Source of the DNA: Sediminibacillus albus
GTDB lineage: Bacteria; Bacillota; Bacilli; Bacillales; Amphibacillaceae
Direction of reading: 5' to 3'
DNA length: 64,000 bases
NCBI RefSeq assembly: GCF_900101125.1
Contig: NZ_FNFL01000002.1
Location: 558,001 to 622,000, forward strand
Positions 43,781 through 52,604 of the stretch are shown in pieces. The notes under the pieces were generated by a model. It had not been told where the DNA came from, ran no database searches, and worked only from the letters and a program-made list of their open reading frames with translations. The position numbers were made by a program, and so were the translations under genes. Numbering within the stretch: the first letter of the stretch is position 1; each line of letters opens with the position of its first letter.

Positions 43781-44581
43781 ATGCATTATTCGATAACAGA
43801 TAAGCGCTATTGGGTAAAAGAGTACGGGCAAGGCCCTGCCCTGCTGCTACTTCATGGTTTCACTGGCAGCAGCAGGACGTGGCAGCCTTTTATCAATCAC
43901 TGGAAACAGGATTTTCGTGTGCTTGTAGTCGATTTGCCGGGCCATGGGAACACACAAGTAAACGAACCGATTGGAATGGAAGCCTTTTGTGATGATCTAG
44001 CACTGCTTTTAGATAAGTTATCCGTCCATACTGCGCATCTAGTCGGTTATTCGCTTGGCGGCAGAACAGCACTTTCATTTGCGTTTTTCTATCCTCATCG
44101 GGTTCGGTCGCTTGTATTGGAGAGTGCCTCACCGGGATTGGAAACGGAACAGCAGCAGTTAGCAAGGCAGATGAAAGATGATGCTCTTGCTAAAAGGATT
44201 TTACGGCAAGGGATCAGTTCTTTTGTGAAAGAGTGGGAAGATCTTCCCTTGTTTGAGTCCCAACAAAAATTGCCGGCGCCACTAAGGGAAAAGATAAGGA
44301 ATGAGAGATTGAACCAGTCGGAACAAGGCTTGGCAAATTCCTTGAAAGGAATGGGCACAGGCGTACAACCATCCTGGTGGGAGAAACTATCCGCTATTAG
44401 CCAGCCTGTATTATTGCTTGCTGGGGAAGTCGACTCGAAATTTGTCGGTATTGCCAAAAGAATGCATGATAAGCTAAATAACAAAATACTGAAGGTTATA
44501 CCTTCGACTGGGCATGCAATTCACGTGGAGAAGCCCGGGAAATTTGATACAATAGTATACGATTTCCTGAAAAGAAATTAA
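43781..44581 (+). CDS. menH: SHCHC synthase MenH
   Basis: A 266-residue alpha/beta hydrolase-fold lyase that removes pyruvate to give SHCHC. Nucleophile S91 in GYSLGG (89-94); LHGFTGSS at 24-31; His in GHAIHVEKP near the end. ATG 43781 has GAAGGG 8 bases upstream; GTG and ATG codons at 43772 and 43775 overlap the menD stop but lie too close to that site. Confidence 0.9.
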   Translation: MHYSITDKRYWVKEYGQGPALLLLHGFTGSSRTWQPFINHWKQDFRVLVVDLPGHGNTQVNEPIGMEAFCDDLALLLDKLSVHTAHLVGYSLGGRTALSFAFFYPHRVRSLVLESASPGLETEQQQLARQMKDDALAKRILRQGISSFVKEWEDLPLFESQQKLPAPLREKIRNERLNQSEQGLANSLKGMGTGVQPSWWEKLSAISQPVLLLAGEVDSKFVGIAKRMHDKLNNKILKVIPSTGHAIHVEKPGKFDTIVYDFLKRN

Positions 44582-44608
44582 TTTAAATAATTGAAGGAGG
44601 AACTAAAA

Positions 44609-45427
44609 ATGGCAATTGAGTGGATGACAGAACGAGAATATGAAGATATCCTTTATGAGACGTATGATGGAATAGCAAAAATTACGATTAATAGGCCGGA
44701 GGTACGCAACGCCTTCAGACCGAAGACAACGAATGAACTGATTGATGCTTTTATGCGTGCCAGAGATAATTCCGAAGTTGGTGTGATTGTACTTGCTGGA
44801 GCAGGGGATGAGGCGTTCTGTGCTGGCGGTGACCAAAAAGTAAGAGGGCACGGCGGTTATGTCGGGGATGATGACATTCCTCGTTTGAATGTGTTGGACT
44901 TACAGCGGTTAATCAGGGTTATTCCAAAACCAGTCGTAGCAATGGTTTCCGGCTACGCAATCGGTGGCGGCCATGTATTACATATTGTTTGTGACTTAAC
45001 AATTGCTGCCGACAATGCGGTATTCGGACAAACAGGCCCTAAAGTAGGCAGCTTTGATGCCGGTTATGGTGCGGGCCTCCTGGCCAGGATTGTTGGTCAT
45101 AAGAAAGCCCGGGAAATTTGGTACCTTTGCCGACAATACAGCGCTAAGGAAGCAGAAGACATGGGACTAGTTAATACAGTTGTCCCACTTGATCAGTTGG
45201 AGGCGGAAACCGTCCAATGGTGCCAGGAGATGCTCGAAAAATCGCCGACAGCTCTGCGCTTCCTAAAAGCTTCGTTTAATGCCGACACCGATGGATTGGC
45301 AGGACTTCAGCAAATGGGCGGGGACGCTACTTTGCTTTACTACACGACGGATGAAGCAAAAGAAGGAAGAGACGCCTTTAAAGAGAAACGAAAACCTGAC
45401 TTTAAACAATTCCCACGCTTTCCGTGA
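44609..45427 (+). CDS. menB: 1,4-dihydroxy-2-naphthoyl-CoA synthase MenB
   Basis: A 272-residue crotonase-fold enzyme closing the naphthoate ring from OSB-CoA. Typical blocks: [10 protein letters not shown] (about 27-36), [15 protein letters not shown] (about 66-80), [27 protein letters not shown] 44609 is set by AAGGAGG 8 bases upstream; a TTG further up contains that ribosome site. Last gene before a terminator. Confidence 0.95.
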   Translation: MAIEWMTEREYEDILYETYDGIAKITINRPEVRNAFRPKTTNELIDAFMRARDNSEVGVIVLAGAGDEAFCAGGDQKVRGHGGYVGDDDIPRLNVLDLQRLIRVIPKPVVAMVSGYAIGGGHVLHIVCDLTIAADNAVFGQTGPKVGSFDAGYGAGLLARIVGHKKAREIWYLCRQYSAKEAEDMGLVNTVVPLDQLEAETVQWCQEMLEKSPTALRFLKASFNADTDGLAGLQQMGGDATLLYYTTDEAKEGRDAFKEKRKPDFKQFPRFP

Positions 45428-45438
45428 TAAGATAGTTT

Positions 45439-45473
45439 AAAAAACCTGGAATGAACCTTCCAGGTTTTTTATT
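45439..45473 (+). terminator. Terminator after menB
   Basis: AAAACCTGGA / TCCAGGTTTT with T-run. It closes the menF-menD-menH-menB unit, so menE downstream must be transcribed separately. Confidence 0.85.
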
Positions 45474-45553
45474 ATGTGAAAACACAAACCGTTATTTTGT
45501 TATACGGATATTTCCTCTGTCCTCCGTAAATTCTATTACTGAGGTGAAGGAAT

Positions 45554-46912
45554 ATGAATTGGGATGTAATCATCGTTGGCGCTGGCCTGGCGGGTTTAAC
45601 ATGTGGATTGGAATTGTCGCTTAAAGGAAACAAAGTATTGGTTTTAGAAGCTAATCCCGTTGTCGGGGGAAGATGCTCGAACTGGAATGATGCTGGTATG
45701 GAAGTTGAATCAGGTTTTCACAGGTACATAGGTTATTTTTCAGCACTTCCCGCTTTATTAAAAAAAGCCGGTGTCGATATTAATGATATACTGACCTGGG
45801 AAGAAAAAATCGATGTGTTAATAAAGGGGAAAAAGAAGAAGTTGGTATTAGGCATTTCTCCCGTACATGGGGTACTAAAAATGATAAGAGGAATTACCGG
45901 TAACCAGGATGTTCTGACAATAAAAGATAAACTTTCATTGATTCCTTTTTCTCTGAATGGCTATAAAGATTTTTTATTAAACCCTAAAAAGCTTGATCAA
46001 TATAGTGTTAAAGAGTATGCGGGTTTACACAATGTTACAGATAACGCTTTTGATTATTTGCTGGTGCCTTTAAGCTCGGGAAGTTATTTCCTTCCGGCGG
46101 ATCGTTACTCAGCCTATGTTTTTTTTGGCCTTTTCGCGCCCGCATTTTACAAATTTTATAAGATGAGGATCGGCGCTTTCTCAGGTGGAATGACAGACGT
46201 TATGTGCCAGCCAATCGCCGACCAGATTATCGAACTTGGCGGTGCTGTCCAAATTGGAGAAAAAGTGACAGATGTGATTCTCAATGAAAAAGGAGAAGTA
46301 GCAGGGGTCAAAGGAGAAAATCGAAAAGAGTACAGAAGCAAACAGGTTGTGGTTGCGGCATCTTTAGCTGGAGCTAAACAGGTGTTAGCTCGCTTCAAGG
46401 AAAAAGCCGAGTTTTCCAACTTATTTCGATTGCCGATAAATCCAGCATCTACCTTCCAAATTGATTTAAATCAACCTGCATTAGAAACGGATATAACGTC
46501 GTTCGGCCCAAAAACAGCTTTAGCAAGCTTTGCTGAACAGTCACGGACGACTTTTAGGGATTGCAAAGGAAGACTATCGATTATTTTGGATTCACCCGAC
46601 AAATTCTTATCTACGACTGCGGAAGATGCATTAAAAATAGTTATAGAGGATGCCAAAGCGTTAGGTGTCCACCTGGAAGGTAAAATAGAGGATTACAGGA
46701 AAATTGACCATCCTGAAGATATCTACAGCCTAGCGCCAGGTAACCACTTTTTAAGGCCTGGCCAGGCTACGACTATCCCGGGACTTACCTTGGCGGGAGA
46801 CTATACCAAGCAGCCTTATTTTTCAACAATGGAAGGTGCAGTAGTCTCCGGCCAAAAAGCAGCCGCCATCGTAACCAAAGCATTACAAAGAAAAGCGAAA
46901 GCGCCCGGGTAG
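45554..46912 (+). CDS. FAD-dependent amine-oxidase/phytoene-desaturase-type oxidoreductase
   Basis: A 452-residue flavoprotein. The FAD motif is GAGLAGLTCGLEL (8-20) with EANPVVGGRCS; the C-terminal FAD-binding block is PGLTLAGDYTKQPYFSTMEGAV in two adjacent parts (about 413-434). This resembles plant/cyanobacterial-type phytoene desaturases and HpnE-like enzymes more than bacterial CrtI. Substrate unknown. It lies between menB and menE behind a terminator. The last residues (AKAPG) and the stop codon lie in dispersed repeat A. Confidence 0.85.
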   Translation: MNWDVIIVGAGLAGLTCGLELSLKGNKVLVLEANPVVGGRCSNWNDAGMEVESGFHRYIGYFSALPALLKKAGVDINDILTWEEKIDVLIKGKKKKLVLGISPVHGVLKMIRGITGNQDVLTIKDKLSLIPFSLNGYKDFLLNPKKLDQYSVKEYAGLHNVTDNAFDYLLVPLSSGSYFLPADRYSAYVFFGLFAPAFYKFYKMRIGAFSGGMTDVMCQPIADQIIELGGAVQIGEKVTDVILNEKGEVAGVKGENRKEYRSKQVVVAASLAGAKQVLARFKEKAEFSNLFRLPINPASTFQIDLNQPALETDITSFGPKTALASFAEQSRTTFRDCKGRLSIILDSPDKFLSTTAEDALKIVIEDAKALGVHLEGKIEDYRKIDHPEDIYSLAPGNHFLRPGQATTIPGLTLAGDYTKQPYFSTMEGAVVSGQKAAAIVTKALQRKAKAPG

Positions 46913-47028
46913 CAATGTACAGACTGGACGGCACCGCAGGAGATAAAGGAAACACGGAGCAAGGCGACGATGTTGACTTATCGGACGAAGGAGCAGGAAG
47001 TCTGCTAATTGCTGGGGGCTGTTAGCTA
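46884..47028 (+). repeat. Dispersed repeat A, copy 1 (short form)
   Basis: Begins ACAAAGAAAAGCGAAAG inside the end of the preceding gene, continues GGGTAGCAATGTACAGACTG, then GATAAAGGAAACACGGAGCA, GACTTATCGGACGAAGGAGC and AGTCTGCTAATTGCTGGG, and ends GCTGTTAGCTAG. The next copy follows directly as a tandem. This form lacks the ~58-base GCGCATCGCGG segment that the other two copies contain. Confidence 0.9.
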
Positions 47029-47029
47029 G

Positions 47030-47231
47030 ACAAAGAAAAGCGAAAGTACCCGGGTAGCAATGTACAGACTGTGCCCGCGCATCGCGGGTAGTTCGACGTT
47101 GCCGCGCATCGCGGTGGGGTTAGATCGAACTTCCTTGTTTTTTGATAAAGGAAACACGGAGCAAGGCGACGACGTTGACTTATCGGACGAAGGAGCAGGA
47201 AGTCTGCTAATTGCTGGGAGCTGTTAGCTAG
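47030..47231 (+). repeat. Dispersed repeat A, copy 2 (long form)
   Basis: Same start and end as copy 1 and almost identical in shared parts, plus a middle segment with two CGCGCATCGCGG-type palindromic units (47076-47118) and TTAGATCGAACTTCC. A third start, ACAAAGAAAGCGAAAGCG, follows at 47231 and runs into a CGAAAGCGCCC/GGGCGCTTTCG hairpin (47241-47265). Confidence 0.9.
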
Positions 47232-47315
47232 ACAAAGAAAGCGAAAGCGCCCAGGGCGCTTTCGAAAGATTCATAAAAACTAGCCTGTTGTTTGTTTGAG
47301 CGGCAGGTAGGGTTT

Positions 47316-47352
47316 GAGGCAAGTACCGGCTCGCCATGGTGCTTGCCTGTTT
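47316..47352 (+). terminator. Hairpin after repeat A
   Basis: AGGCAAGTACC / GGTGCTTGCCT with one mismatch, followed by GTTTTGTTG. It probably ends transcripts coming from the oxidoreductase gene and the repeat. Confidence 0.5.
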
Positions 47353-47436
47353 TGTTGCTGTCTGAGGGCAGAAGTTTTTATTTTTGTTTGCGGACATATA
47401 GAATTATACTTGTAATAGTAATTTATTATCCCGTGC

Positions 47437-47442
47437 TATAAT
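47437..47442 (+). promoter_or_regulatory. Extended -10 element of menE
   Basis: TGC-TATAAT is an extended -10 box, 22 bases before the menE ATG; no good -35 is visible, as is usual for extended -10 promoters. The leader would be only about 15 bases. Confidence 0.5.
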
Positions 47443-47464
47443 GTGAGAAAGGATACGACTGATT

Positions 47465-48955
47465 ATGACTGAAGTGATTCCGCACTGGTTAGACAAACAA
47501 GCAGATCTCTCACCGGATGGGAATGCAATCGAAACACCTGCTGGCATTAATGTTACTTTCTGGCAATTGAGAGATCAAAGCAGGAGCTATGCTAAAAAAT
47601 TGGCTGCTGCCGGCGTGAAGCAAGGGGACCATGTGGCAATATTGTCTGGCAATTGTATCGAGATGGCGATAGCTATTCATGCAATATCTTACATAGGGGC
47701 TGTGGCCGTCTTGTTAAATATAAGGCTGTCCCCTTCTGAAATCGCCTTTCAATTAAATGATGCACATGTCTCCCTTTTGCTCACACATCCGGAGGCTGCA
47801 GAGCTTGCCGAGCAGGCAGGGACATACAAAGACTCTTCCCTTGTTATTCGCCGCTTTGCAGATATTGACCGTTATGCTGCTGCTAATATTTCTTTGAAAC
47901 AAGAATTACGGCTGGATGATCTATTTACAATTATTTATACGTCAGGGACCACTGGATTTCCCAAGGGAGTAGAGCATACCTACGGCAATCATTGGTGGAG
48001 TGCTGTTTCTTCTGTACTTAACCTTGGCTTAGCCAGCCAAGATAAATGGCTTGCTTCTCTTCCTTTGTTCCATGTGGGAGGGCTGTCTCTCTTGGTCAAA
48101 AGTGTAGTTTACGGCATGCCGGTTTACTTATTGAAAAAATTTGACGTTGAGTTAATTCATCAAGGGATTATTGCGGGCAAGGTAACGATTGTTTCTGTTG
48201 TCTCGGTAATGCTGGAACGGTTGCTCGAAAGGCTGGAAGGAGGCAGCTATCCTGCATCCTTCCGCTGTATGCTCCTGGGCGGAGGTCCAGCATCACAGAC
48301 ACTTTTAGAAAAGGCTAAGCAATACCAAGTACCTGTCTTTCAAACCTATGGGATGACGGAAACATCTTCCCAGATTGTGACATTAAGCCCGAAAGAGGCG
48401 CTTGCGAAGCTCGGTTCAGCAGGAAAGCCTTTGTTTCCTGCCCAGTTAAAAATCATGTCAGCTGAGGAATCTTCCCCTATAGGCGAGGTGGGAGAAATCT
48501 TTGTCAAAGGCCCGATGGTCACAAGGGGATATTATAAAAATGAACAGGCAAACCAAAAGACTTTTCAAGATGGCTGGCTTGCGACCGGAGACTTAGGCTA
48601 TCTGGATCAGGATGGTTTCCTCTATGTCATGGACCGTCGTAAAGATTTGATTATATCTGGTGGCGAAAATGTTTATCCAGCCGAAATAGAGAGTGTTTTG
48701 ACAGGAATAGAAGGGGTGAAAGAAGCCGGGGTTATTGGCAAATCAGATCGGCAATGGGGAGAGGTCCCTGTCGCTTTTGCTGTAAGAGCCGATAAGAATC
48801 TCACAAAGGAAGAAGTTCTCGAGCACTGTAGAAAACATTTGGCAAAATACAAGGTGCCTAAGCAGATTTATTTTATTAGTGAGATGCCGCGTAATGCATC
48901 GAACAAACTGGTTCGACACCAACTTGCTGCTTTTTTGAAAGACGAGGAGAAGTAA
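47465..48955 (+). CDS. menE: o-succinylbenzoate--CoA ligase MenE
   Basis: A 496-residue acyl-adenylating enzyme activating OSB with ATP and CoA. ATP motif YTSGTTGFPKGVEHTYGN (about 159-176), YGMTETSSQ (about 296-304), the hinge region TGDLGYLDQDGFLYVMDRRKD in two parts and the catalytic lysine in NASNKLVRH near the end. AAGGATA precedes the ATG. It has its own promoter and is cut off from menFDHB by a flavoprotein gene and tandem repeats. Confidence 0.93.
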   Translation: MTEVIPHWLDKQADLSPDGNAIETPAGINVTFWQLRDQSRSYAKKLAAAGVKQGDHVAILSGNCIEMAIAIHAISYIGAVAVLLNIRLSPSEIAFQLNDAHVSLLLTHPEAAELAEQAGTYKDSSLVIRRFADIDRYAAANISLKQELRLDDLFTIIYTSGTTGFPKGVEHTYGNHWWSAVSSVLNLGLASQDKWLASLPLFHVGGLSLLVKSVVYGMPVYLLKKFDVELIHQGIIAGKVTIVSVVSVMLERLLERLEGGSYPASFRCMLLGGGPASQTLLEKAKQYQVPVFQTYGMTETSSQIVTLSPKEALAKLGSAGKPLFPAQLKIMSAEESSPIGEVGEIFVKGPMVTRGYYKNEQANQKTFQDGWLATGDLGYLDQDGFLYVMDRRKDLIISGGENVYPAEIESVLTGIEGVKEAGVIGKSDRQWGEVPVAFAVRADKNLTKEEVLEHCRKHLAKYKVPKQIYFISEMPRNASNKLVRHQLAAFLKDEEK

Positions 48956-48973
48956 ATAAGGGGGGGCTGAATA

Positions 48974-49549
48974 ATGGCTGATAAACCTGTACGGATTCGA
49001 CAGCTGGAAGAAGCTGATTTAGAAACGGTTTGGAAACTGGCGTATGGTGAAAAATCACCTGAGTGGAAAAAGTGGGATGCTCCTTATTTTGAACATAAGC
49101 AAGTAACATTGCAAGATTACTTGGCGAAAAAGGACGAGCTGGTGAAACAGGATGATCAGTGGCTCATCGAAGTGGCTGAGAGTATTATCGGCACGGTCAG
49201 CTATTACTGGGAGCACAAACCTTCTCTGTGGCTGGAAATGGGGATAGTCATTTATCTTCCCCAGTATTGGAGCGGAGGATACGGTACAGAAGCTATGCGA
49301 TTATGGATTAATCATCTTTTTACAACCATGCCGCTTGTCCGGGTTGGCTACACGACCTGGTCAGGCAATAACCGAATGGTGAAGGTAGGCGAAAAGCTGG
49401 GAATGACAATGGAAGCCCGGTTAAGAAAATGCCGTTATTATAATGGGAAATTTTATGATTCGATTCGAATGGGATTGCTCCGTGAAGAATGGGAAAAAAA
49501 CGAGATTTTTTTTGATGAAAAGGAAAAGGCTCCGAGCCCCCTTGATTAA
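48974..49549 (+). CDS. GNAT-family N-acetyltransferase (RimJ/RimL type)
   Basis: A 191-residue acetyltransferase. The acetyl-CoA loop is in YWSGGYGTEAMR (about 97-108); the C-terminal GEKLGMTMEARLRKCRYYNGKFYDS (two parts) is typical of RimJ/RimL. It lies 18 bases after menE, where menC stands in many Bacilli, and is probably co-transcribed with menE. Substrate unknown; a link to menaquinone is not suggested by its family. Confidence 0.85.
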   Translation: MADKPVRIRQLEEADLETVWKLAYGEKSPEWKKWDAPYFEHKQVTLQDYLAKKDELVKQDDQWLIEVAESIIGTVSYYWEHKPSLWLEMGIVIYLPQYWSGGYGTEAMRLWINHLFTTMPLVRVGYTTWSGNNRMVKVGEKLGMTMEARLRKCRYYNGKFYDSIRMGLLREEWEKNEIFFDEKEKAPSPLD

Positions 49550-49550
49550 C

Positions 49551-49588
49551 GAACCATGCTGTTCCTTGGTGCAGGAACAGCATGGTTC
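49551..49588. terminator. Bidirectional terminator
   Basis: GAACCATGCTGTTCCT / AGGAACAGCATGGTTC, a perfect 16-base stem with a 6-base loop, between the convergent acetyltransferase and polymerase genes; it touches the polymerase stop. Confidence 0.85.
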
Positions 49589-50843
49589 ATGCTTTATGGC
49601 CGCCAATTTTCCGGCTGCGGTCTAAGGTAATTCCTAAATCGGTAAAACTGGTAGCTCGTAATAACGATGTAGATCCATGTTTTTCTCTGATTTGATCCAT
49701 TACATAACCAAGGTCTTTTTGTTTTGTTTTATCAGTGAATAAATCAAGCTGTGTTTCCTCGTCCTTATACAAGTTATTCAGAGTAATAAAGACTCGCCGG
49801 ATTTTGCTGACCCCATCATAGAATTCATTAAAGAGCTGCATACATACCCCATACATCTCCATCGTGATGTTTGTAGGTAGCGCAACCGATTTTGATCTGC
49901 TGAACCCGCCGCCGGTTTCCTGGCAATAGCCAACGCCAAGGTGAACGGTTCTGCCAGCCTTGCCTGCAGTCCTTGCCCGCCGGCATGCTTCCTCACAAAG
50001 ATCAAGAATACAAGCAAACACTTCATCGCCATGATAGTCCCGCAACAGGGTGATTCCATGGCCGAATCCTTTTTGCTCCTGTTTTTGAAAGTCCCCAATA
50101 ACAGGACTCAAATCAGCTCCCCATGCATGCCAATATAGTTGTTCACCCATCACTCCAAACCGTTTTTTCAGCCTCTCCAACGGAAAATTCGCTAATTGTC
50201 CCAAAGTGACAATCCCCATCCTGTTAAGGTTAGACATCATTTTTTTTCCGATCCCCCAAATATTTTCAACCGGGACAGGCCATAGTTTTTCTTTGACATC
50301 TTTATATGTACACTCAGCAATCCCTGTTTGTTTGGCATAAAGATCCATGACAACCTTTGCTAAAAATTTATTATCGCCAATCCCTATGGAACAGGTCAGT
50401 CCCATGGTGTCATATAATTCCTGTTTTATCATCCGGGCAATCTCCCAGCGGCCCCCATACAGCTTTTCAAGTCCGTTAACAGTCACCCATAGTTCGTCTA
50501 CGGAATATTGATGGATCGCTTCCTTTGGGACATACTGATTAACAAGCTTAGTGATCTCTACCGATACTTTTAAATAATCACTCATTTTAGCTTCAGCAAT
50601 ATGGATACCGGGATCATTTGGCAGCTCGAAAAATCTGCTGACATTTTTGATGCCATGCTGTTTTTTTAATTCAGGTGATGCAGCCAGGATAATACTCCCC
50701 GAACGGTTGACATCTCCCACAACAGCTAGCTTCTCTTTCATTGGATCCAATCCTCTTTTTACACACTCGACACTAGCATAAAAAGAACGCATATCAATAC
50801 ATAGGATACTGTTTTCAGGTAATTTAAGATTTGCGGAAAGCAA
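49587..50843 (-). CDS. Y-family DNA polymerase (UvrX/YqjW type)
   Basis: A 418-residue translesion polymerase. Palm motif CIDMRSFYASVECV (15-28) carries the first metal-binding Asp; YSVDELWV holds the acidic SxDE pair; DLYAKQTG and GIGKKMM mark the thumb HhH region. It resembles B. subtilis YqjW (PolY2) and UvrX more than DinB1. The TTG at 50843 has AGGGGGG 6 bases upstream; the 40-codon open extension above it runs through the operator and is rejected. An SOS box lies 20 bases upstream. Confidence 0.88.
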   Translation of the reverse strand: MLSANLKLPENSILCIDMRSFYASVECVKRGLDPMKEKLAVVGDVNRSGSIILAASPELKKQHGIKNVSRFFELPNDPGIHIAEAKMSDYLKVSVEITKLVNQYVPKEAIHQYSVDELWVTVNGLEKLYGGRWEIARMIKQELYDTMGLTCSIGIGDNKFLAKVVMDLYAKQTGIAECTYKDVKEKLWPVPVENIWGIGKKMMSNLNRMGIVTLGQLANFPLERLKKRFGVMGEQLYWHAWGADLSPVIGDFQKQEQKGFGHGITLLRDYHGDEVFACILDLCEEACRRARTAGKAGRTVHLGVGYCQETGGGFSRSKSVALPTNITMEMYGVCMQLFNEFYDGVSKIRRVFITLNNLYKDEETQLDLFTDKTKQKDLGYVMDQIREKHGSTSLLRATSFTDLGITLDRSRKIGGHKA

Positions 50844-50861
50844 AAGGATCCCCCCTCGCAA

Positions 50862-50875
50862 GGAACGTATGTTCT
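50862..50875 (-). promoter_or_regulatory. LexA (SOS) box of the Y-family polymerase gene
   Basis: GAAC-GTAT-GTTC (50863-50874) fits the Gram-positive LexA/DinR consensus CGAACRNRYGTTYC at every core position. It lies between the likely promoter and the start codon, so LexA bound here would block transcription until DNA damage. Confidence 0.85.
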
Positions 50876-50981
50876 TATTGATAATAATATAACCCATTGC
50901 CCGGCAATTAAACAGTGTTAATTTATTCCAAGCAGGTTTTGCACAGGATATTTTCAGTTGCAAACAGCACCCTGTCTATGC

Positions 50982-51003
50982 TAACAATGAGTAAACATTG
51001 TTA
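50982..51003. promoter_or_regulatory. Inverted repeat between the polymerase and K+ transporter genes
   Basis: TAACAATG-AGTAAA-CATTGTTA: perfect 8-base arms 6 bases apart in a divergent gap. It has operator geometry, but I cannot assign a regulator. Confidence 0.35.
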
Positions 51004-51093
51004 AAGATGAGCGAGGCACAAAAAAACTCTATAAACAATCTGCTTTTTTTGGTAAACTTACATTGCTGTATTTGAGATGCAAGGAGAATTAGA

Positions 51094-52458
51094 ATGAATA
51101 TATTTTCGAGACTATTTAAAATAACCCATTTATCAACGATTCGGCTGATCGTATTGTTTTATTTACTTACGGTGTTAGGTTCTACCATGTTACTGGGAAT
51201 GCCGTTTTTCCACTATGGAGAAATGGATTTAAGTTTTATTGATTTATTGTTCACAGCAGTAAGTGCGGTCAGTGTAACAGGCCTGACGGTGGTTTCGACT
51301 GCCGACACCTTTAATACCGCTGGCAAAATTGCATTGACAGTCGTACTGCAGTTTGGGGGAATCGGAATCATGACCCTCGGGACGTTCATTTGGATTATCC
51401 TGGGTAAAAAGATTGGACTCCGGGGAAGACAATTGATTCAAATCGACCAAAACAGGACAACCTTATCCGGTTTAGTAAGATTAATGTTAAAAATACTAAA
51501 GATTATCATTACCATTGAATTGATAGGTACAATTGTGTTAAGCACGTATTTTCTATCTTACTTTGATACGTGGCAAGAGGCATTATTGCAGGGATTCTTC
51601 GGTGCGGTCAGTGCCACCACAAATGCAGGCTTTGACATTACAGGTTCGTCATTAATCCCTTTTGCGGGTGATTATTTTGTCCAGTTCGTCAATATTATCC
51701 TGCTGATATTAGGGGCTATTGGCTTTCCAGTACTGATTGAAGTGCAGGAACTGCTAAGGGGGCAGCAGTCGGATATCAACCAGAAATATTCTTTTTCACT
51801 GTTCTCAAAGCTTACGACCGTCACATTCTTTGCTCTTATTATAGTCGGATGGCTGTTAATTTTTGTTTTAGAGCGTAATGCTTTTTTAGCTGATAAGATA
51901 TGGCATGAAAAAATATTTTACAGCCTCTTCCAATCTGTTACGACGAGGAGTGGCGGATTGGCGACAATGGATGTAGGCGAGTTTACCTCCCCAACTCTTG
52001 TGTTAATTTGCGTATTAATGTTCATCGGGGCATCTCCAAGCAGTGTCGGTGGTGGTATCAGAACAACATCATTTGCAATCATGCTTTTATCAATTTTTAA
52101 TTATGCCAAGGGAAACACCAGTATAAAGGTGTTCGGCAGGGAACTGGACCATGACGATGTGATTCGCTCGTTTATAGTTATCACTACTGCAGCCATGCTC
52201 TGTTTGACTGCTATTATTTCACTGAATTATTTAGAGCCGTTTTCCTTGATTTCGATTGCTTTTGAGGTGTGCTCCGCATTTGGAACAACAGGGTTATCGA
52301 TGGGCATCACACCGGACTTGTCTACCCCTGGGAAATGTATTATTATTTTTCTCATGTTCGTCGGAAGAATAGGAATATTTTCCTTCCTATTCCTAATGAG
52401 GGGAAGAGTGACTAAGGATATTTACCATTATCCAAAAGAGAAAGTGATTATCGGCTAA
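51094..52458 (+). CDS. TrkH/KtrB-family potassium uptake channel subunit
   Basis: A 454-residue membrane protein of the Trk/Ktr superfamily with four pore repeats. Each selectivity region is visible: SAVSVTGLTVV (about 58-68), SATTNAGFDITG (about 174-185), VTTRSGGLATMD (about 285-296), SAFGTTGLSMGI (about 393-404). It imports K+ with a cytosolic KtrA/KtrC gating ring encoded elsewhere, since none is adjacent; this fits KtrD better than KtrB, but the name is left open. AAGGAGAA precedes the ATG. Confidence 0.9.
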   Translation: MNIFSRLFKITHLSTIRLIVLFYLLTVLGSTMLLGMPFFHYGEMDLSFIDLLFTAVSAVSVTGLTVVSTADTFNTAGKIALTVVLQFGGIGIMTLGTFIWIILGKKIGLRGRQLIQIDQNRTTLSGLVRLMLKILKIIITIELIGTIVLSTYFLSYFDTWQEALLQGFFGAVSATTNAGFDITGSSLIPFAGDYFVQFVNIILLILGAIGFPVLIEVQELLRGQQSDINQKYSFSLFSKLTTVTFFALIIVGWLLIFVLERNAFLADKIWHEKIFYSLFQSVTTRSGGLATMDVGEFTSPTLVLICVLMFIGASPSSVGGGIRTTSFAIMLLSIFNYAKGNTSIKVFGRELDHDDVIRSFIVITTAAMLCLTAIISLNYLEPFSLISIAFEVCSAFGTTGLSMGITPDLSTPGKCIIIFLMFVGRIGIFSFLFLMRGRVTKDIYHYPKEKVIIG

Positions 52459-52468
52459 AAAAGTTAAT

Positions 52469-52518
52469 TGATAAAGATTATCAAAATCATTGACGGCAGA
52501 GCTTAAACCAAATAAACT
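52469..52518 (+). promoter_or_regulatory. Fur box and promoter of the siderophore ATPase gene
   Basis: TGATAAAGATTATCA (52469-52483) matches the 7-1-7 Fur box TGATAATNATTATCA with one mismatch. Directly after it lie TTGACG (52490-52495), a 17-base spacer and TAAACT (52513-52518). Fur with Fe2+ would repress the gene when iron is plentiful. Confidence 0.85.
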
Positions 52519-52604
52519 GGTAATAGACCTAAATTGATGAAAGAACGGTTTTTCTGTTAAGAGAATATAGAAGTAAGCATCGCTCGTAAGGGAGAGATTG
52601 CAAA

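Noticed and set aside
47076-47118. Repeated CGCGCATCGCGG units suggesting a CRISPR-like array
   Set aside because: Only two units without regular spacers; they are hairpins inside repeat A.
50844-50963. N-terminal extension of the Y-family polymerase by 40 codons
   Set aside because: It runs through the SOS box and leader; the TTG with AGGGGGG fits the family's N-terminus.
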